Shown here: positions 1-9,400 of the stretch, in pieces
How positions within the stretch are numbered: position 1 is the stretch's first letter
Layout of the letters: every line of letters begins with the position of its first letter
Assembly (NCBI RefSeq): GCF_003172955.1
Contig: NZ_QGKR01000211.1
Span: forward strand, 1 to 64,000
DNA from: Micromonospora acroterricola
GTDB lineage: Bacteria > Actinomycetota > Actinomycetes > Mycobacteriales > Micromonosporaceae
Direction of reading: 5' to 3'
DNA length: 64,000 bases
Notes under the pieces: model-generated
What the model was told of the DNA's origin: nothing
Databases searched by the model: none
Seen by the model: the letters and a program-made list of their open reading frames with translations, nothing else
Program-made: the position numbers and the translations under genes

Positions 1-270
1 CTGCTGCTGGCCGCCGGAGAGCTGGTCGGCGAGCGGCGGCTGGTGCTCGCCGACGAGCCGACCGGGGCGCTGGACTCGCAGACCGGCGAGGCCGTGCTGC
101 ACCTGCTGCGTCGCAGGGTCGACGCGGGCGCCGCCGGCGTACTGGTCACCCACGAGGCGCGGCACGCCGGCTGGGCCGACCGGGTGGTGTTCCTGCGCGA
201 CGGGGTGCTGGTCGACACGACGGCGCCGCTGGGCAGCGTCGAGCAACTGCTGTCCGGCAGCGACCGGTGA
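1..270 (+). CDS. ABC transporter ATP-binding protein, C-terminal part
   Basis: This is the last 89 codons of an ABC ATPase whose start lies before the window. The frame opens at base 1. It shows Walker B and the D-loop (VLADEPTGALDS, residues 15-26) and the H-loop (VLVTHEAR). The Walker A and signature motifs must lie upstream. The ADEPTGALD wording is typical of the MacB/LolD class, whose ATPases work with FtsX-type permeases. Its stop overlaps the start of the next gene by 4 bp (GTGA), so the two are translationally coupled and should form one exporter or extractor. The substrate cannot be told. Confidence 0.9.
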   Translation: MLLAAGELVGERRLVLADEPTGALDSQTGEAVLHLLRRRVDAGAAGVLVTHEARHAGWADRVVFLRDGVLVDTTAPLGSVEQLLSGSDR

Positions 271-3065
271 CCATCCGCCGGGCGTTGCGGGCCCCCGGCC
301 GCGCCGACGTCCCGGCGGTCCCGCCCGGTCCGCCGCCAGCTCCTCCGGGCCGGCGGCGGTTGGCCGAGCTGACCGGTTCCTGGCGGGCCGCGCTGCGGAT
401 CGCCCGGCGGGAGTCACGGCGGGCACGCCGGCGCACCGCCCTGGTGCTCGCGATGATCGCGCTGCCGGTGCTGGTGCTGACCTTCCTGGCGGTCAGCTAC
501 GACATGGCCGAGCTGACCCCGCAGGAGCGGATCGACCGGCGGCTCGGTGTCGCCGACGCGGAGCTGCGCTGGATCACCGACACCCCGATCGCGCAGGACG
601 AGTGGGGCGACAGCTGGTACGCCTCGGAGGGTGATCACGCGTCCGGCCGCCGGACGGCCACCACCTCCGAGGTGGCCGCGCTGCTCCGCCCGGGCAGCCG
701 GGTCACCGAGGTACGCGACACGGTCACGCTGAGCGTCCACGGCCCGCACCGCGACGAGGACCTGGAAGGGCGGGTGCTGGACCTCACCGACCCGTTGGCC
801 CGGGGGCTGGTGCGGTTCCAGGCCGGACGGGCACCCCGGCAGCCCGGCGAGGTCGCGGTGAGCCCGGCCGCGCTCCGCCGCCTGGACCTGCACCTCGGCG
901 CCGCCGTGGCCACCGCCGACGGGACCAGGGTGTACACCGTCGTCGGGGTGGTCGAATTCCCCGACAACCTCGGCCCGGTGGTGGCGCTGCACCCGGCCGC
1001 CGTACCGCGAGCCGACCCGGAGCCGCCCGGCACCTGGCTGGTGGACGTGCCCGGCACCGTCGACGCGGCGGTGGTGTCCCGACTCAACGAGCGCGGCGTG
1101 CTGGTCGCCCCGCGCCACCCGACCGGCCCGTCGACGCAACCGTCCCGGGGCTGGCTCGGGGTGGTCGGTCCGAACGACGCGGCCGAACTGAGCACCGGCG
1201 TGCTGATCGCCGGCCTCGGGCTTCTGGAGGTCGTCCTGCTGGTCGGGCCGGCCTTCGCGGTCGGCGTGCGCCGCCGGCGGCGGGACCTGGCACTGGTCGC
1301 GGTGGCCGGTGGGGACGCCGCCCAGCTTCGTCGGGTCGTCCTCGCCGACGGGGTCGTGCTGGGTGTGCTGGGCGCCGCCGCCGGCCTGCTGCTCGGCGTC
1401 GGCGCCGCGTTCGCCGGTCGCCCGCTGGTGGAGCAGTACGTCTTCGGCGCCCGCTTCGGCGGGTACCGCTGCTGGCCGTCGGCGCTGGTCCTGCTCGGCG
1501 GTGTCGCGGTGCTGGCCGGGGTGCTCGCCGCGCTCGCGCCGGCCTGGACCGCCGCCCGGCAGGACGTCATCGCCGGGCTCGCCGGGCGTCGTACCCCGCC
1601 CCGGTCCCCGACCCGGTGGCTGGTCCTCGGGCTGACGCTGGTGGTCGGCGGGGCGGCGCTCGCGGCCCTCGGGGCCACCCAGACCTCACCGGCGGTGATC
1701 CTGACCGGCCTGATCCTCGGCGAACTGGGCCTGGTCTGCTGCACGCCCACGCTGATCGGCGCGCTCGCCCGGCTCGGCCGGGTGCTGCCGCTGGCACCCC
1801 GGATCGCGCTGCGCGACGCCAGCCGCAACCGGGCCGCGGCGGCGCCGGCCATCTGCGCCGTGATGGCGGCCGTGGCCAGCAGCGTCGCGCTTGGTGGGTA
1901 CCTGGCCAGCGACGGGGTCCGCGACGCCCGCGCCTACCAGCCGATGCTGCCGACCGGCCATGTGCTGGTCAACCCGGCGGGGCCGGCCCAGCGGCCCGGA
2001 CCCACGCTGGCCCAGGTCACCACGGCGGCCCGTGCGCACCTGGGCGCCGACGCGGTGGCGCCGGTGCAGGCCGCGGCCTGCACGACGACCACCCCGGGCG
2101 GCTACTGCTCCGTCGCGCCGGAGCTACCGCCCGGGCGGGCCTGCCCCTGGCAGCCCGGGGACAGCCTCTCCGACGCGGAGCGCCGGCAGGCCCGGGCGGA
2201 CCCGCGCTGCGTCGTCCGCGGCGTGGACTACTACGGCACGTGGGTGCGGACCCTGGTGGACGACGGCAGCGCGCTGCCGCTCCTCACCGGCGCGGACCCT
2301 GCGGCGACCGACGCCGCCACCGAGGTGCTGCGCGCCGGGGGCGCCGTGGTGACCGACCCGCGCTACCTGCACGACGGCCGGATCACCGTGCAGGTGCACC
2401 GGGTGGAGACCGAGTCGGCCGGGCCGGTCGTCACCACCCGGGAACTGCCCGGGTACGCGCTGCCTCCGACGGTCGGCGAACCCAGCCTGCTGCTGTCCGC
2501 GACCGCCGCCCGGCAGCTCGGGCTGAGCTGGTCGCCCACCGGCTGGGTGGTCAGCACCCCGGCGCCGCCGGACGTGCGCCGGCAGGAACGCTTCACCGCG
2601 GCGCTGCAGTCCTTCGGGGCGTTCTCGCTGAGCGTGGAGCAGGGCGCCGCACCCCGCGACAACTCACCGCTGCTGCTGCTGCTCGCCGCGGCGGCCGGGC
2701 TGATCACGGTCGGCGCGGCCGGCATCGCCACCGCGCTCACCGCGGCCGAGGGGCGCGCCGAGCTGTCCACCCTCGCGGCGGTCGGCGCGGCCCCGGGGGT
2801 ACGCCGACTGCTGGCGATCTGCCAGGCCGGGGTCATCGCCGGCCTGGGCTCGGTGCTCGGCATCGTGGCCGGGCTGGGCACCGCCGCCATCGTGCTGTTC
2901 TCGGTCAACCGGCAGTACGCCACCGGCTGGCCGCTGCGTGAGCCGTACCCGTTCCTGATGCCGTGGCCGGCGCTCGGCGTCCTGGTGGTGGTGCCGGTGG
3001 TGGCGATGCTCGGCGCGGGCCTGTTCACCCGCGCCCGGTTGCCGATCGAGCGACGGCTCGACTGA
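267..3065 (+). CDS. FtsX/MacB-family ABC transporter permease
   Basis: A 932-residue membrane protein, partner of the ATPase that ends at 270. A proline-rich, arginine-rich cytoplasmic start is followed by a first membrane segment near residues 55-75, an extracytoplasmic domain of about 230 residues, a first FtsX block near 310-435, further membrane segments to about 545, a second extracytoplasmic domain with at least four cysteines (about 590-650), and a C-terminal FtsX block (about 805-925). The duplicated FtsX layout is that of the large actinobacterial permeases thought to release lipids or lipoproteins or to export antibiotics. The GTG start is fixed by the 4-bp overlap with the ATPase gene. 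The substrate is unknown. Confidence 0.93.
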   Translation: MTIRRALRAPGRADVPAVPPGPPPAPPGRRRLAELTGSWRAALRIARRESRRARRRTALVLAMIALPVLVLTFLAVSYDMAELTPQERIDRRLGVADAELRWITDTPIAQDEWGDSWYASEGDHASGRRTATTSEVAALLRPGSRVTEVRDTVTLSVHGPHRDEDLEGRVLDLTDPLARGLVRFQAGRAPRQPGEVAVSPAALRRLDLHLGAAVATADGTRVYTVVGVVEFPDNLGPVVALHPAAVPRADPEPPGTWLVDVPGTVDAAVVSRLNERGVLVAPRHPTGPSTQPSRGWLGVVGPNDAAELSTGVLIAGLGLLEVVLLVGPAFAVGVRRRRRDLALVAVAGGDAAQLRRVVLADGVVLGVLGAAAGLLLGVGAAFAGRPLVEQYVFGARFGGYRCWPSALVLLGGVAVLAGVLAALAPAWTAARQDVIAGLAGRRTPPRSPTRWLVLGLTLVVGGAALAALGATQTSPAVILTGLILGELGLVCCTPTLIGALARLGRVLPLAPRIALRDASRNRAAAAPAICAVMAAVASSVALGGYLASDGVRDARAYQPMLPTGHVLVNPAGPAQRPGPTLAQVTTAARAHLGADAVAPVQAAACTTTTPGGYCSVAPELPPGRACPWQPGDSLSDAERRQARADPRCVVRGVDYYGTWVRTLVDDGSALPLLTGADPAATDAATEVLRAGGAVVTDPRYLHDGRITVQVHRVETESAGPVVTTRELPGYALPPTVGEPSLLLSATAARQLGLSWSPTGWVVSTPAPPDVRRQERFTAALQSFGAFSLSVEQGAAPRDNSPLLLLLAAAAGLITVGAAGIATALTAAEGRAELSTLAAVGAAPGVRRLLAICQAGVIAGLGSVLGIVAGLGTAAIVLFSVNRQYATGWPLREPYPFLMPWPALGVLVVVPVVAMLGAGLFTRARLPIERRLD

Positions 3066-3126
3066 GCGGCGCCGTCGGCTTCTCGGGGGGTGCCGCCGGG
3101 GCGCGGCAGCCGGCAGACTGGTCGAC

Positions 3127-3627
3127 GTGTCAGTGCTGGGAACCCTCACCCGTCGAGTCGGTCACCACCGCTGGTTCGGCGCCGCCGCCCGCATGCTGGT
3201 CCCCGCCGACCGGATCGTCGGCCGGCTCACCAAGGGCCGGGTGGTCGCGCTCGGCCTGATCCCGTCCCTGGTGATCACCACCACCGGCCGCCGTTCCGGC
3301 AAGCCGCGCAGCAACCCCCTGCTCTACGTGCCCGACGGGGACGCGTACGTGGTGGTCGGCTCCAACTGGGGGCAGACCCACCAGCCCGGCTGGGCGATGA
3401 ACCTGCTCGCCGACCCGACCGCCGAGGTGGACGTCAGGGGCCGGCGCGTGCCGGTACGGGCCGAGCTGGCCACCGGCGCCGAGCGGGACCGGCTGTGGCA
3501 GCTCCTGGTCACCGAATGGCCGGCGTACCGCACGTACGTGCAGCGGGCCGGCGGCCGGGAGATCCGCGTCTTCCGGCTGGTGCCGACCGGGCGCGGCGGG
3601 CCGGGCGCCCCGCCACCGGCTGGTTAG
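3127..3627 (+). CDS. Deazaflavin (F420)-dependent nitroreductase-family protein
   Basis: A 166-residue protein of the DUF385/Ddn family, which forms split beta-barrels that bind coenzyme F420. Family-typical stretches are TTTGRRSGKPRSNPLLYV (about residues 55-72), VVGSNWGQ and HQPGWAMNLLADP. Actinomycetes make F420 and carry many paralogues; substrates are known for only a few, mainly quinones and nitroimidazoles. It follows the ABC permease gene by 61 bp with a GTG start and a weak ribosome site. Its TAG stop is part of the -10-like hexamer of the next gene. The family call is firm; the substrate is not known. Confidence 0.88.
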   Translation: MSVLGTLTRRVGHHRWFGAAARMLVPADRIVGRLTKGRVVALGLIPSLVITTTGRRSGKPRSNPLLYVPDGDAYVVVGSNWGQTHQPGWAMNLLADPTAEVDVRGRRVPVRAELATGAERDRLWQLLVTEWPAYRTYVQRAGGREIRVFRLVPTGRGGPGAPPPAG

Positions 3628-3630
3628 GCT
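3625..3630 (+). promoter_or_regulatory. TAGGCT -10-like hexamer before the nucleotidyltransferase gene
   Basis: TAGGCT lies 29 bp before the GTG at 3660, with a GGGAGG ribosome site in between. The first three bases are also the stop codon of the preceding gene. The same hexamer occurs next to other starts in the window (5979-5984, 45209-45214, 63212-63217). No clear -35 is seen. Confidence 0.4.
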
Positions 3631-3659
3631 GACGCTCAGTCGGGAACGGGAGGCGGCCG

Positions 3660-4397
3660 GTGAGCGCGAGCAGCGGGCAGGCCGGTGTGGACCGGGGCTT
3701 CGACGATCGACGGTGGGTCGTGGCGGAGCGGGTCGCCGAGGCGGCCCGGCGGCGTTTCCCGGCCGACGTGCTGGCGGTGGCGGTGCACGGTCCGCTGGCG
3801 CACGGCGACGACGACGGCGGCGGGGACGGCGAGGTGGGGATGCTGGTGGTCACCTACCGATCCGGCACCGGGCCACCACCGGCGACCCGGCGGGTGGACG
3901 GGGTGCTGGTAGACCTGACCGTGGCCGCCGCCGAGGACTACCTCGGGCAGGCGCGGGTGCTCTCCCCACTCTGGCCACTGACGGCCGACCGCTACGTGAC
4001 GACCCGGGCGTTGCACGACCCGACGGGCTGGTTGCGGACGCTGCGCGACGAGCACCTGGGGCGGCTGGCGCGGGCCAGGCCGGCGGAGTTCAGCACCGCG
4101 GCCCGGCAGGCCTGGTACCGGGGCAGCGCGGCGCACGCGCGGGCCGCGCGGCTGGCCGAGTGGTACGAGACCGACCGGGCGCTGCTGATGCTCGGCGAGG
4201 CTCGGCTGGCCGCGGCCACGGTGACGGGCCTGTTGAGCCGCACCTACTTCCGGGACCCGGGGGACGCGGTTCGGCGTACCGGTCTGGCCGGCGCGGACAT
4301 GACCGAGGTCGGGGCGGTGCTGACTCGGCAGGCGGTGGAGCTGACCGCCCGTGGCCGCCCGGTGGACGGCACGGTCGACGAACTGCTCGCCGGCTGA
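3660..4397 (+). CDS. Nucleotidyltransferase-domain protein, kanamycin-nucleotidyltransferase-like
   Basis: A 245-residue protein. Its first half (residues about 20-110) resembles the nucleotidyltransferase fold of aminoglycoside 4'-nucleotidyltransferases: a helix, then AVAVHGPLAHGDDDGG followed by EVGMLVVTY, matching a degenerate GS-D-E metal-binding pattern, then a strand LVDLTVAAAEDY. The second half is an alpha-helical domain like the KNTase C-terminal domain. The GTG start has a good GGGAGG site 7 bases upstream. It may modify an aminoglycoside, or it may be a housekeeping relative. The active-site acidic pair is less canonical than in resistance enzymes, so a resistance role is only a possibility. 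Confidence 0.75.
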   Translation: MSASSGQAGVDRGFDDRRWVVAERVAEAARRRFPADVLAVAVHGPLAHGDDDGGGDGEVGMLVVTYRSGTGPPPATRRVDGVLVDLTVAAAEDYLGQARVLSPLWPLTADRYVTTRALHDPTGWLRTLRDEHLGRLARARPAEFSTAARQAWYRGSAAHARAARLAEWYETDRALLMLGEARLAAATVTGLLSRTYFRDPGDAVRRTGLAGADMTEVGAVLTRQAVELTARGRPVDGTVDELLAG

Positions 4398-4404
4398 CCC
4401 GGCG

Positions 4405-5118
4405 TCACAGCCCGCCCTGCACCCCGATCAGCGACCCGATCAGGTAGGTGGCGGCGGCCGCCGCGGCGCCCAGCAGCAGTTGGCGCAGCCCGCTGGTCCA
4501 CCAGGGCCGGTTGGTGAACCGGGCCACCACCGCGCCGGCGGCGAACAGCCCGAGCCCGCCGACCGCCAGCGCCAGCCACAGCTCGGTGGCGCCGAACAGG
4601 TACGTCAGCAGGGGAACCAGCGCGCCCACCGAGAAGAACAGGAACGAGGAGATCGCCGCCGACCAGGGGCTGGGCTGTTCGTCGGGGTCGACGCCCAACT
4701 CCTCGCGGACGTGCACCCGCAGCGCCTCCTCGGGATCACGCCGCACCGCCTCGGCGACCTGGGTGGCCAGGTCCCGGGGCAGGCCGCGGGCCACCCACAC
4801 GTCGGCCAGTTCGCGGGCCTCCGCCTCGGGGTGCCGCTCCAGCTCGCGCCGTTCCTTGGCCACCTCGGCGGCGACCTGCTCGTTGGCCGAGCGGACGCTC
4901 GTGTACTCGCCGAGCCCCATCGAGATCGCGCCGGCCACCAGGCCGGCGGTGCCGGTGAGCACGATGCTGCGCGGCGAGACGCCACCGCCGCCGACTCCGG
5001 CGATCAGGGCGATGTTGGTGACCAGTCCGTCCATGGCGCCGAAGACGGCGGGGCGCAGCCAGCCGCCGGAGACGTCCGCGTGGTGCGCCTCGCGCGTTGC
5101 CGCCGGGGTGTCGGTCAC
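4405..5118 (-). CDS. VIT1/CCC1-family membrane transporter
   Basis: A 237-residue protein of the vacuolar iron/manganese transporter family. The first membrane block carries [20 protein letters not shown] (about 22-41) and [14 protein letters not shown], both typical of the family. A hydrophilic, acidic cytosolic stretch (about 80-150) corresponds to the metal-binding region of VIT proteins. Three further membrane segments follow. The likely role is export or sequestration of Fe2+ or Mn2+ across the plasma membrane. The GTG at 5118 is chosen because it gives a 4-bp overlap with the end of map and starts next to the family homology; a longer frame would only read into map. Confidence 0.9.
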   Translation of the reverse strand: MTDTPAATREAHHADVSGGWLRPAVFGAMDGLVTNIALIAGVGGGGVSPRSIVLTGTAGLVAGAISMGLGEYTSVRSANEQVAAEVAKERRELERHPEAEARELADVWVARGLPRDLATQVAEAVRRDPEEALRVHVREELGVDPDEQPSPWSAAISSFLFFSVGALVPLLTYLFGATELWLALAVGGLGLFAAGAVVARFTNRPWWTSGLRQLLLGAAAAAATYLIGSLIGVQGGL

Positions 5119-5972
5119 GGCAGGGTCAGGATCTCGTGGCCGTCGTCGGTCACCACGATGGTGTGCTCGAACTGGGCCGTCCACTTCCGGTCCTTGGTGA
5201 CCACGGTCCACCCGTCGTCCCACATGTCGTACTGGTAGGTGCCCAGCGTGATCATTGGCTCGATGGTGAAGGTCATCCCCGGCTCCATGATGTCGGTGGG
5301 CCGCGGGCTGTCGTAGTGCGGCACGTAGAGCCCGCTGTGGAAGGACTCGCCGATGCCGTGGCCGGTGAAGTCACGGACCACCCCGTAGCCGAACCGCTTG
5401 GCGTACGACTCGATGACCCGGCCCACCACGTTGATCTGCCGGCCCGGGGCGACCGCGCGGATGCCGCGCATCATCGCCTCGTGGGTCCGCTCGACCAGCA
5501 GCCGGGCCTCCTCGCTGACCTCGCCGACGCAGAAGGTGGCGTCGGTGTCGCCGTGCACCCCTCCGATGTACGCGGTCACGTCGACGTTGATGATGTCGCC
5601 GTCCTTCAGGACGGTGGAGTCCGGGATGCCGTGGCAGATGACCTCGTTGAGGCTGGTGCAGCAGGACTTGGGGAAGCCCTTGTAGCCCAGCGTCGACGGG
5701 TACGCGTCGTGGTCGCAGAGGAACTCGTGCACCACCCGGTCGATCTCGTCGGTGGTCACGCCGGGCTTGCAGTGCTCGCCGGCGAGCTGCGTCGCCTGGG
5801 CGGCCAGCCGGCTGGCGATCCGCATCTTCTCGATGGTCTCCGGCGTCTGCACGTGCGAGCCGCGCCACTCCTGGGGGCGCTTCTTGCCCACGTACTCCGG
5901 TCGGGGAATGTGGGCGGGCACCGGTCGCATCGGGGAGAGCGTACCTGGGGTCAGCGGCGGACGGACGGTCAT
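5115..5972 (-). CDS. map: Methionine aminopeptidase, type I
   Basis: A 285-residue enzyme that removes the initiator methionine from nascent proteins. The pita-bread fold metal ligands are visible: Asp in [11 protein letters not shown] and GDTDATF, His in [12 protein letters not shown], then Glu residues in FTIEPMI and near the C terminus. The N-terminal extension of about 40 residues with [11 protein letters not shown] resembles the MapB form of mycobacteria, which carries an SH3-ligand-like PxxP extension. It ends by overlapping the VIT gene. A TAGGCT hexamer 6 bp before the ATG suggests a leaderless transcript. In M. tuberculosis mapB also sits next to a glnA4 cluster, as here. Confidence 0.97.
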   Translation of the reverse strand: MTVRPPLTPGTLSPMRPVPAHIPRPEYVGKKRPQEWRGSHVQTPETIEKMRIASRLAAQATQLAGEHCKPGVTTDEIDRVVHEFLCDHDAYPSTLGYKGFPKSCCTSLNEVICHGIPDSTVLKDGDIINVDVTAYIGGVHGDTDATFCVGEVSEEARLLVERTHEAMMRGIRAVAPGRQINVVGRVIESYAKRFGYGVVRDFTGHGIGESFHSGLYVPHYDSPRPTDIMEPGMTFTIEPMITLGTYQYDMWDDGWTVVTKDRKWTAQFEHTIVVTDDGHEILTLP

Positions 5973-5978
5973 GTCCCA

Positions 5979-5984
5979 AGCCTA
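5979..5984 (-). promoter_or_regulatory. TAGGCT -10 hexamer of map, leaderless arrangement
   Basis: On the minus strand TAGGCT is followed by 6 bases and then the ATG of map at 5972. There is no ribosome site in between, so transcription probably starts at or next to the start codon. Confidence 0.5.
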
Positions 5985-6067
5985 TCGCCGGGCCGGCTGG
6001 TGACCCTCGCCACGGCCGGCCCGGACCGGTTGTTGCCCTGCCAGGCCGGCTGTGCCATGGTGTCATC

Positions 6068-6382
6068 GTGGATCAAGGGGGAGCACCGCCCGTCTTCTCC
6101 GCCAGCGCGGAGATCGACGGTGATCACCTCCACGTGGTGGTGGCCGGCGAGGTCGACATGGCGACCGCCGACACGATGCTCCAGGCCGCTCTGCGCGAGC
6201 CCGCCGAGCGGATCACCCTCGACCTGAGCGCGGTCACCTTCTTCGACTCGGCCGCCATCCACGCCGTGATTCGGCTCGCCCAGCAGTTTCCCGACCGGCT
6301 CACCGTGCTGCCGTCCCGGCAGGTCCGTCGGGTGTTGGACATCTCCGGCCTGAGCGGGCAGAGCTGGCTGAAGCCGGCCTGA
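6068..6382 (+). CDS. STAS-domain anti-sigma-factor antagonist
   Basis: A 104-residue single STAS domain of the SpoIIAA/RsbV type. The core has ITLDLSAVTFFDSAAIHAVI (about 57-76), where the Ser of FDSA sits at the usual phosphorylation position. Such proteins, when unphosphorylated, bind an RsbW-like kinase and free a sigma factor. It converges on the large SpoIIE/RsbW fusion gene ending at 6451, so the two may form a local partner-switching pair: the fusion protein carries both a candidate kinase domain and a candidate phosphatase domain. The GTG start has no clear ribosome site. Confidence 0.88.
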   Translation: MDQGGAPPVFSASAEIDGDHLHVVVAGEVDMATADTMLQAALREPAERITLDLSAVTFFDSAAIHAVIRLAQQFPDRLTVLPSRQVRRVLDISGLSGQSWLKPA

Positions 6383-6450
6383 GCCGGCCTGAGCCGGCCG
6401 CGCACCGCCCGTCGGGCGCACGCCCCGTCCGGCCGTCGTCGGGCGCTCGG

Positions 6451-9400
6451 TCAGGCCTGCAACTGCCGGCGGAGCGTCACCTCGGTGCCCTCATCGGTAC
6501 GCCGCACCGACAGGTCACCCAACGCCTTGATCAGGGACAGCCCGCGCCCCCGGAATCCGGAGCCGGTCGACTCCCGCCACTGCCCGCTGTCGCGAACGGT
6601 CGCGGTCACCGTGCGGTTCTCGATGGCCACCTCCACGCTGATCATCGGCTCGGCGGGGTGGATCGGGTGCTCGATGGCGTTCGCGGCGGCCTCGGAGACC
6701 GCCACGGTCAGGTCGAACAGGTCCGTCTCGCCGACCTCGTGCGCGACCAGGAAGTCCTCCAGGCGCTTGCGCAGCACGCTCAGCCGGGTGGGGTCCGCCG
6801 GGAGGCGCAGGGCGAAGCGGTTCAGCTCCGCCGCCTCGAGGGCGAGTACCGCCACGTCGTCGCGGCGGGGTCGCCCGACGACCCGCTCGACCACCGCGTC
6901 GATCAGGTCCTCCACGTGCTCGCCGGAGACGGCCGCGTCGGCGCGCAGCTGGGCCAGCGCGGCGTCGATGCCGAGCTTGCGGTCCTCGATCAGCCCGTCG
7001 GTGTAGAGCAGCAGCCGGCTGCCGGCGGGCAACTCCCCCTCGACGGCCTGGTACGTCGTGCCGGGGATGGCGCCGACCGGTGGGCCGAGCGCGCGGTCGT
7101 GCAGGAACGCCACGTCGCCTCCTCTGATCAGCAGTGGCGAGGGGTGACCGGCGCTGGCGTACCGCAGGCGGCCGGTACGCGGGCTGAACAGCAGGCAGAC
7201 GACGGTGGCGAAGGAGCGGCCCTCGGTGGACCCGACCAGCCGGTTGAGCCGGGTCAGGGACTCACCCGGGTCGTAGCCCTCCAGCACGTACGCCCGCAAC
7301 GCGTTGCGGAGCTGTCCCATCGCCGCGGCGGCCCGGACGCCCTTGCCGACCACGTCACCGATGACCAGCACCAGCTCGTCGTCCTCCAGCGCGATCACGT
7401 CGTACCAGTCGCCGCCGACCTCGACGTCGGCGCTGCCCGGCAGGTAGCGGCTCGCCACCACCGCGCCGGGCATCTGCGGCAGCGACCGGGGCAGCAGGCT
7501 GTGCTGCAGGGTGGTGGCGATCCGGTGCTCGGCCTCGTAGAGCTGGGCGTTCTCCAGCCGCACTCCGACCAGCCGGGCGAGCTGGGTCAGCGCGGCCTCG
7601 TCGGCCTGGGCGTCGTCACTGGCCGGCCGCCAGACCCGTAGCTCGCCGAGCGGCTCACCGGCGGTGCCGGTCAGCTCGGCCACGAAGGACGGGTCGGCGG
7701 CGGTGACGCCGCCGGCGTCCGCCTCGAACCGGGCTCCGGTGGCGGTGACCACCACCCGTGCGGCCTCGGCAAGGTTGAGCGCGTGCCGGGCGGCGACCTG
7801 GAGCACGTCGGCGGTCGACCGGGCGGTGTTGACCGCGACGGCGGCGTCGGCCAGCGCCCGGAGCCGGCGGATGATCTGCCCGCGCAGCTGGCCCAGCTCG
7901 ACGTTGGCCCGGACCCGGGCGATCAGCTCCTGGCCGGAGAACGGCTTGGTGAGGTAGTCGTCGGCGCCGACGGAGAGACCGGCCACCGCCTCCGCGGAGC
8001 CGGCCCGGGCGGAGAGCAGCACGATCGGCACGTGCCGGGTACGCGGGTCCGCGCGTAGCGCGCCGACCAGCCCGAACCCGTCCAGCCGGGGCATCATCAC
8101 GTCGGTGAGCACCAGGTCGAACCCGCCCTCGCGGGCCAGTGGCAGTGCCGCCAGCCCATCGCTCGCGGTGACCACCTCCCAGGTCGGGGTGAGCAGCCGG
8201 GTGACGTGCTCGCGCAGGTCCGCGTTGTCGTCGACGATCAGGATGCGGCCGGCCGGGGGGACCTCCGTCGGCCGGACGGCGAACTCCGGCGGCGGCTCGC
8301 TGCCGGTCCACAACGCGGTCTCGGCCACGTAGAGCCGGGCCTGGTCGGGCTCGCTTGCCTGCACGGAGCCGGACGCCGCCACCCGGTCGGCGGGCAGGTG
8401 CGCCGACCCGAACGGGATCGTCACCGTGAAGGTGCTGCCCTCGTCGACCCGGCTGGTCAGCCCCACCTCGCCGCCGTGCATCCCGACCAGCTCCCGGACC
8501 AGCGCCAGGCCGATCCCGGTGCCCTCGTGGGTGCGGGCGCGCACCCCCGGCACCCGGTGGAACCGCTCGAAGACGTGCGGCAGCTCGGCCGGCACGATCC
8601 CCACGCCGGTGTCCGTCACCTCCAGTCGGGCGGCGCCGTCCACCGCCCGGACCCGGACCCGGATCTCGCCGTCGAAGGTGAACTTGACCGCGTTCGACAC
8701 CAGGTTGAGGACGATCTTCTCCCACATGTCCCGGTCGACGAAGACGGGCGCCGGCAGGGGCGGGCAGTCCACCACCAGTCGCAGGCCCGCCCGGTCGGTG
8801 GCCGAGCGGAAGGTGCTGGCGAGCCGGGCGGTGTAGTCGGCGAGGTCGGTGGGCTGGTAGCGGGCGGCCAGCCGACCGGATTCGAGCCGGGAGAAGTCCA
8901 GCACGGTGTTGACCAGCTTGAGCAGGCGCAGCGCGTTGCGGTGCATCGTGGTGAGCCGGTCGGTGTAGTCGGCGGGCAGCGCCGGGTCGGCCAGCATGTC
9001 GTCCAGCGGGCCGAGCACCAGGGTCAGCGGGGTGCGGAACTCGTGGCTGACGTTGGCGAAGAAGTTGCTCTTGGCCTGGTCCAATGTGGCCAGCTCCGCG
9101 GTGCGGGCCCGCTCCTGCTCGTACGCCCGCTGCTTGCCCATCGCCCGGGAGATCTGGGCGGCCACCAGGTCGAGGAAGTCGCGGTACTCGTCGCTGAGCG
9201 GCAGCCGGCGTGCCGCGCCGACGACCAGCGCGCCGACCGTCTCGTTGGTCGCCGTGATGGGCAGCACGAAGGCCTTGTCGGCCGCGTCGGCCGGCGGTGG
9301 GTCGAGCAGCCCGGCCACGTCGATCGCGGCGGGCGCGCCGTCGGCGGCGACCCGGGCGAGCACCTCGGGGTCCATCCCGACGGACGTCGGGCCGGTGCCG

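Noticed and set aside
3660-4397. A confirmed aminoglycoside resistance gene
   Set aside because: The fold resembles kanamycin nucleotidyltransferase, but the acidic metal-binding pair is not canonical and there is no resistance context, so only the family is called.
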